Shown here: positions 59,590 to 64,000 of the stretch, in pieces | How the letters are laid out: the number at the start of each line of letters is the position of its first letter | Numbering within the stretch: the first letter of the stretch is position 1 | Assembly: GCA_017979445.1 (NCBI GenBank) | Contig: CM030714.1 | Coordinates: 39,754,308-39,818,307, forward strand | Length of the DNA stretch: 64,000 nt | DNA from: Akebia trifoliata | Lineage: Eukaryota > Streptophyta > Magnoliopsida > Ranunculales > Lardizabalaceae | Direction of reading: 5' to 3' | The notes under the pieces: model-generated | Told to the model about the DNA's origin: nothing | Seen by the model: the letters and a program-made list of their open reading frames with translations, nothing else | Database searches by the model: none | Program-made: the position numbers and the translations under genes

Positions 59590-60980
59590 CATATTCCTTT
59601 CACCAAATAGAAAAATAGACCGCTCTAGATGGAGTATCCTGTGCTCTATGGATTTAGTTTGTAAAACAACACTCATTTCGATCCGCTAAGTTATTTTAAA
59701 ATCAGTCTGATTAGTGATCAAAGGTCGATGATTTAGATCTCTCTCTTTCTTTTAAAGCATATTTTACATGAGGCATCATCATAATTTGACTCAATCATTC
59801 AAGATGACGCTGCCTTCAAATTGTCTATCACTAATTAATGTCCAACATTTTTCACGAGTCGAGATGTGAGTGGATGCTGACATTGATCTTATCATCTCCA
59901 TTTATATTGAAAATAACCAGCCCTTATAAAAGGGATAGTGACCCAATAATGAATTTCATTCATCCAATACTTTAGAGAGATTAGTCGTGGTGCGCGCAAG
60001 CTGGCCCGGACACTCGGTTAGCAAAAAAAATACTTGAGTGAAAAATAATCCTTCGACCTAAAAAAAAAAGTTTAGCCTTGCTGTGTCTTATAATCAGAAA
60101 GAAGAAGATGCGTGGACAAGCTCACATGATCTTCCAAGGCTCACCATTGATCTACAACCTGGGGTTTTCAAGAAAGAAGAAGATGCGTGATTGGATCGAA
60201 AACTTTTTCAATTGATCAGACCATGGTTGAACCGATGAACCATACATATGATAGGGCTTTGTTAACATGTTTAAGTGCATTAAATACACTTTGAAAATTG
60301 AAATTCTTACCAAAATAAATATAAAAAAAATGTCCTCAAAAGATTTTTTATATCAAAAATACCCTCAAATACTAATTTTTTTAAGGTGTATTTGATGCAC
60401 CTAAACTTGAGCTCTAAGGGCATGCATAACGAGACCTTTTGAATTAATCGGTGGTTTCTTTAAATTTTCAAAATTTGAACCAAGGATCATACTGAATATT
60501 TGTCCCATTGGTCAGATTTTGATTTAATTCGGTTGAATCGATTTATGATTCATAAAAGACCAATTATATTTCAAAAGTGATAATACTAAAAACATCAATG
60601 TTTCGTAAGTCAAATCGATAAAATTACAAAATCTAATTGAATTGGGTTGAACCACCAGTTGGTCCGGTTTTTACTGTTGTATATTTTTGTTTGGACTTGG
60701 GCTTTAGAAGGGAATGTTTTTCGAATCAAGTAGATTCTTGTGTTTGTATGTGATTCTCCTTTCTTTGATACTTATGTTTCAAAAAAAAAAAGAATTTTTC
60801 ACTATATTTTGAACCAAACCAATAGTTTAGTGAAATTCGTGTCAGATCCGGTTGAACCACAGGTTCACTCTTTTGTTCAAAACATTGGAAATAATGATTT
60901 TCTAAAATATTATAATAATCCTAAAAACATCTTTTATACATAAAATTTGCATATGTTATTGATTTGATTTGTTTTGTGTG
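59590..60980. other. Intergenic sequence upstream of the Bet v 1-like array
   Basis: Searched for a first exon of a PR-10/Bet v 1 gene on the plus strand and found none. Near 60976-60988 the sequence TGTTTATTAG ends like a splice acceptor just before the first repeat unit. Confidence 0.35.
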
Positions 60981-60989
60981 TTTATTAGG

Positions 60990-63263
60990 ATGGACGATAG
61001 AACACGCACAAAGGTGATCCATCAGATTGAAGGTGGATTTATTGAAATGGGATTTAAGTTGTATGAAAGCGTCTTCTACATCATAGAGAAGGGCCCACAT
61101 AAGTGCACCATTGAATCGACAGTCAACTACGAGGTTGACTAAGAACACTCTTCCAATACTTCTATCATCACTGCTGACGTTTTATATGGGATGGCTACAG
61201 CAATCGCAAATTATGTTCTTGATCAGAAAGTACCAAAGGTGAGAATGGACGATAGAACACGCACAAAGGTGATCCATCAGATTGAAAGTGGATTTATTGG
61301 AATGGGATTTAAGTTATATGAAAGCGTCTTCCACATCATAGAGAAGGGGCCACATAAGTGCACCATTGAATCGACAGTCAACTACGAGGTTGACTAAGAA
61401 CACTCTTCCAATACTTCTATCATCACTGCTGACGTTTTATATGAGATGGCTACAGCAATCGCAAATTATGTTCTTGATCAGAAAGCTACCAAAGGTGAGA
61501 ATGGACGATAGAACACGCACAAAGGTGATCCATCAGATTGAAGGTGGATTTATTGGAATGGGATTTAAGTTGTATGAAAGCGTCTTCCACATCATAGAGA
61601 AGGGCCACATAAGTGCACCATTGAATCGACAGTCAACTACGAGGTCGACTAAGAACACTCTTCCAATACTTCTATCATCACTGCTGACGTTTTATATGGA
61701 TGGCTACAGCAATCGCAAATTATGTTCTTGATCAGAAAGCTACCAAAGGTGAGAATGGACGATAGAACACGCACAAAGGTGATCCATCAGATTGAAGGTG
61801 GATTTATTGGAATGGGATTTAAGTTGTATGAAAGTGTCTTCCACATCATAGAGAAGGGCCCACATAAGTGCACCATTGAATCGACAGTCAACTACGAGGT
61901 CGACTAAGAACACTCTTCCAATACTTCTATCATCACTGCTGACGTTTTATATGGGATGGCTACAGCAATCGCAAATTATGTTCTTGATCAGAAAGCTACC
62001 AAAGGTGAGAATGGACGATAGAACACGCACAAAGGTGATCCATCAGATTGAAGGTGGATTTATTGGAATGGGATTTAAGTTGTATGTAAGCGTCTTCCAC
62101 ATCATAGAGAAGGGCCCACATAAGTGCACCATTGAATCGACAGTCAACTACGAGGTCGACTAAGAACACTCTTCCAATACTTCTATCATCACTGCTGACG
62201 TTTTATATGGGATGGCTATAGCAATCGCAATTATGTTCTTGATCAGAAAGCTACCAAGGTGAGAATGGACGATAGAACACGCACAAAGGTGATCCATCAG
62301 ATTGAAGGTGGATTTATTGGAATGGGATTTAAGTTGTATGAAAGCGTCTTCCACATCATAGAGAAGGGCCCACATAAGTGCACCATTGAATCGACAGTCA
62401 ACTACGAGGTCGACTAAGAACACTCTTCCAATACTTCTATCATCACTGCTGACGTTTTATATGGGATGGCTACAACAATCGCAAATTATGTTCTTGATCA
62501 GAAAGCTACCAAAGGTGAGAATGGACGATAGAACACGCACAAAGGTGATCCATCAGATTGAAGGTGGATTTATTGGAATGGGATTTAAGTTGTATGAAAG
62601 CGTCTTCCACATCATAGAGAAGGGCCCACATAAGTGCACCATTGAATCGACAGTCAACTACGAGGTCGACTAAGAACACTCTTCCAATACTTCTATCATC
62701 ACTGCTGACGTTTTATATGGGATGGCTATAGCAATCGCAAATTATGTTCTTGATCAGAAAGCTACCAAAGGTGAGAATGGACGATAGAACACGCACAAAG
62801 GTGATCCATCAGATTGAAGGTGGATTTATTGGAATGGGATTTAAGTTGTATGAAAGCGTCTTCCACATCATAGAGAAGGGCCCACATAAGTGCACCATTG
62901 AATCGACAGTCAACTACGAGGTCGACTAAGAACACTCTTCCAATACTTTTATCATCACTGCTGACGTTTTATATGGGATGGCTACAGCAATCGCAAATTA
63001 TGTTCTTGATCAGAAAGCTACCAAAGGTGAGAATGGACGATAGAACACGCACAAAGGTGATCCATCAGATTGAAGGTGGATTTATTGGAATGGGATTTAA
63101 GTTGTATGAAAGCGTCTTCCACATCATAGAGAAGGGCCCACATAAGTGCACCATTGAATCGACAGTCAACTACGAGGTTGACCAAGAACACTCTTCCAAT
63201 ACTTCTATCATCACTGCTGACGTTTTATATGGGATGGCTACATTAATCGAAAATTATGTATAA
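60990..63263 (+). pseudogene. Nine tandem copies of the C-terminal part of a Bet v 1/PR-10-like protein gene
   Basis: Units start (ATGGACGATAGAACACG) at 60990, 61245, 61501, 61755, 62011, 62265, 62521, 62777 and 63033, spacing 254-256 bp. Each encodes DDRTRTKVIHQIEGGF, GMGFKLYESVFHIIEKGPHK and CTIESTVNYEVD, then EHSSNTSIITADVLYGMATA and IANYVLDQK in the better copies. This matches the second half of Bet v 1-superfamily proteins (PR-10, MLP, norcoclaurine synthase-like: ligand-binding cytosolic proteins, including the long C-terminal helix). Units 1-8 have TAA in place of the CAA codon after NYEVD; unit 9 has CAA and reads on to a stop at 63261-63263. A 256-bp period shifts frame every unit, so no long repeat protein is possible. 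No first exon found. Subfamily uncertain. Confidence 0.75.
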
Positions 63264-64000
63264 CTCAAATCGACTTTCAATTTAGCATAATCTTTAATTA
63301 TCACCTCTCCAATTCTATCAACTACTCCTTAAATTCTTCAGGGCCTTAATGAGGTGTCAATGGTACCTATTTAATTAGAATTGACGTGGCACCTGTTTAA
63401 TTAAAATTGACATGGAATCCGAGCACCTCTTTGGGGTGACCACTCCACATGTCTTCATGTCTCTCTTTAAAGTCTCATTCTTTTGAGACAACAGCGTTGT
63501 CTCACCATTAAGACCTACCCTCTTAGAGCAATAAGTCCTTTTACTATCTTGATCCCACCTAGCACCTCACCTTTGGGTCTAAGGTAATTTGGCCTAGTCC
63601 TTCAATCTTGGCTATTTTTCATCCCACCTCATATTCCACTAACGTCTCATTCTTTTAGGGATCACAAGTCATTTACCATTTTAACTATGTTTTATCCTCT
63701 CCCAACACCATACACCAAGGTCTTAAGGTAATTGTGACATTTTTCTTCACCATTGACTTTGGTCCCTTTCATCCTTACAAATAAATAATGACATCCATTA
63801 CCCTTATTTTATTGAGACTACTTTATGATCAATGATCAATGACCAATGAGCCCCTTACCCATCTCTTATTTCAAAGTTCTTTCTATCCAATTTCAAAGTA
63901 AATTGACCAAAATCAAGTAGCTTTGACCATTTTACCTACTAAAGAGAATTATGTCGAACGTCTTGTACTTTTATCCCTTTGAGAATCTTGGTTGGTGAGA
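63264..64000. other. Sequence after the Bet v 1-like array
   Basis: No gene recognised. A ~28-bp imperfect duplication (ACCTATTTAATTAGAATTGA / ACCTGTTTAATTAAAATTGA) lies at 63366-63412. Confidence 0.35.

Noticed and set aside
60990..63263. A functional multi-repeat Bet v 1 protein
   Set aside because: The 254-256-bp period shifts frame at most junctions and eight units have a stop at the same codon.
1..64000. tRNA, rRNA or snRNA genes
   Set aside because: No cloverleaf with a proper T-loop (GGTTCRANYCC) and no rRNA or U-RNA signature was seen on either strand by eye; the tRNA-like words found are copia primer sites.

Overview
The window is nuclear DNA of a flowering plant, most likely a eudicot. 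It holds two intact spliced genes (Mediator subunit MED7 and a class III terpene synthase), remains of a second terpene synthase, a degenerate array of Bet v 1/PR-10-type exon fragments, and many plant retrotransposons (Ty1/copia, Ty3/gypsy of the Tat/Ogre type, L1-like LINEs) plus short inverted-repeat elements set in (TA)n tracts. The species cannot be told from the sequence.

Layout. 0-7 kb: remains of Tat-type retrotransposons, including an antisense ORF on the minus strand split by a 3.08-kb solo LTR and followed by a plus-strand LTR start at 5589. 7545-12288: a copia element with both LTRs, PBS, PPT and a perfect target-site duplication. 15272-29896: MED7 on the minus strand, five exons, 171 aa; its second intron is about 13.1 kb and holds a LINE (16.5-19.4 kb, with a hAT-like insertion) and a decayed Tat gypsy element (about 19.6-27.5 kb). 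30.3-36.8 kb: a cluster of short, TA-flanked, nested-palindrome elements just upstream of MED7. 36.8-42.2 kb: two Tat-type LTRs in opposite orientation. 42.7-44.9 kb: a terpene synthase pseudogene interrupted by a short copia derivative. 45.1-46.9 kb: a 5'-truncated LINE. 47242-55231: a terpene synthase gene, seven exons, 558 aa, whose 5.6-kb first intron holds a second cluster of the same TA-flanked elements and a decayed duplicate of exon 1. 55.3-60.9 kb: mostly unassigned DNA with a small foldback element and a 121-bp duplication. 60990-63263: nine tandem copies of a ~255-bp segment encoding the C-terminal part of a Bet v 1-like protein; eight have a stop at the same codon and only the last reads through.

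The most unusual content is the family of TA-flanked elements (29 copies or fragments, called TDH here). Every full-length element is a palindrome whose two arms each contain another hairpin with a conserved core, while the terminal repeats fall into at least six unrelated-looking classes. Some copies have two different ends, some are half elements fused to full ones, and a three-element block is duplicated. The clusters lie directly upstream of MED7 and inside terpene synthase intron 1. All gene models were derived by hand from splice-site phase and family conservation; no database search was possible.
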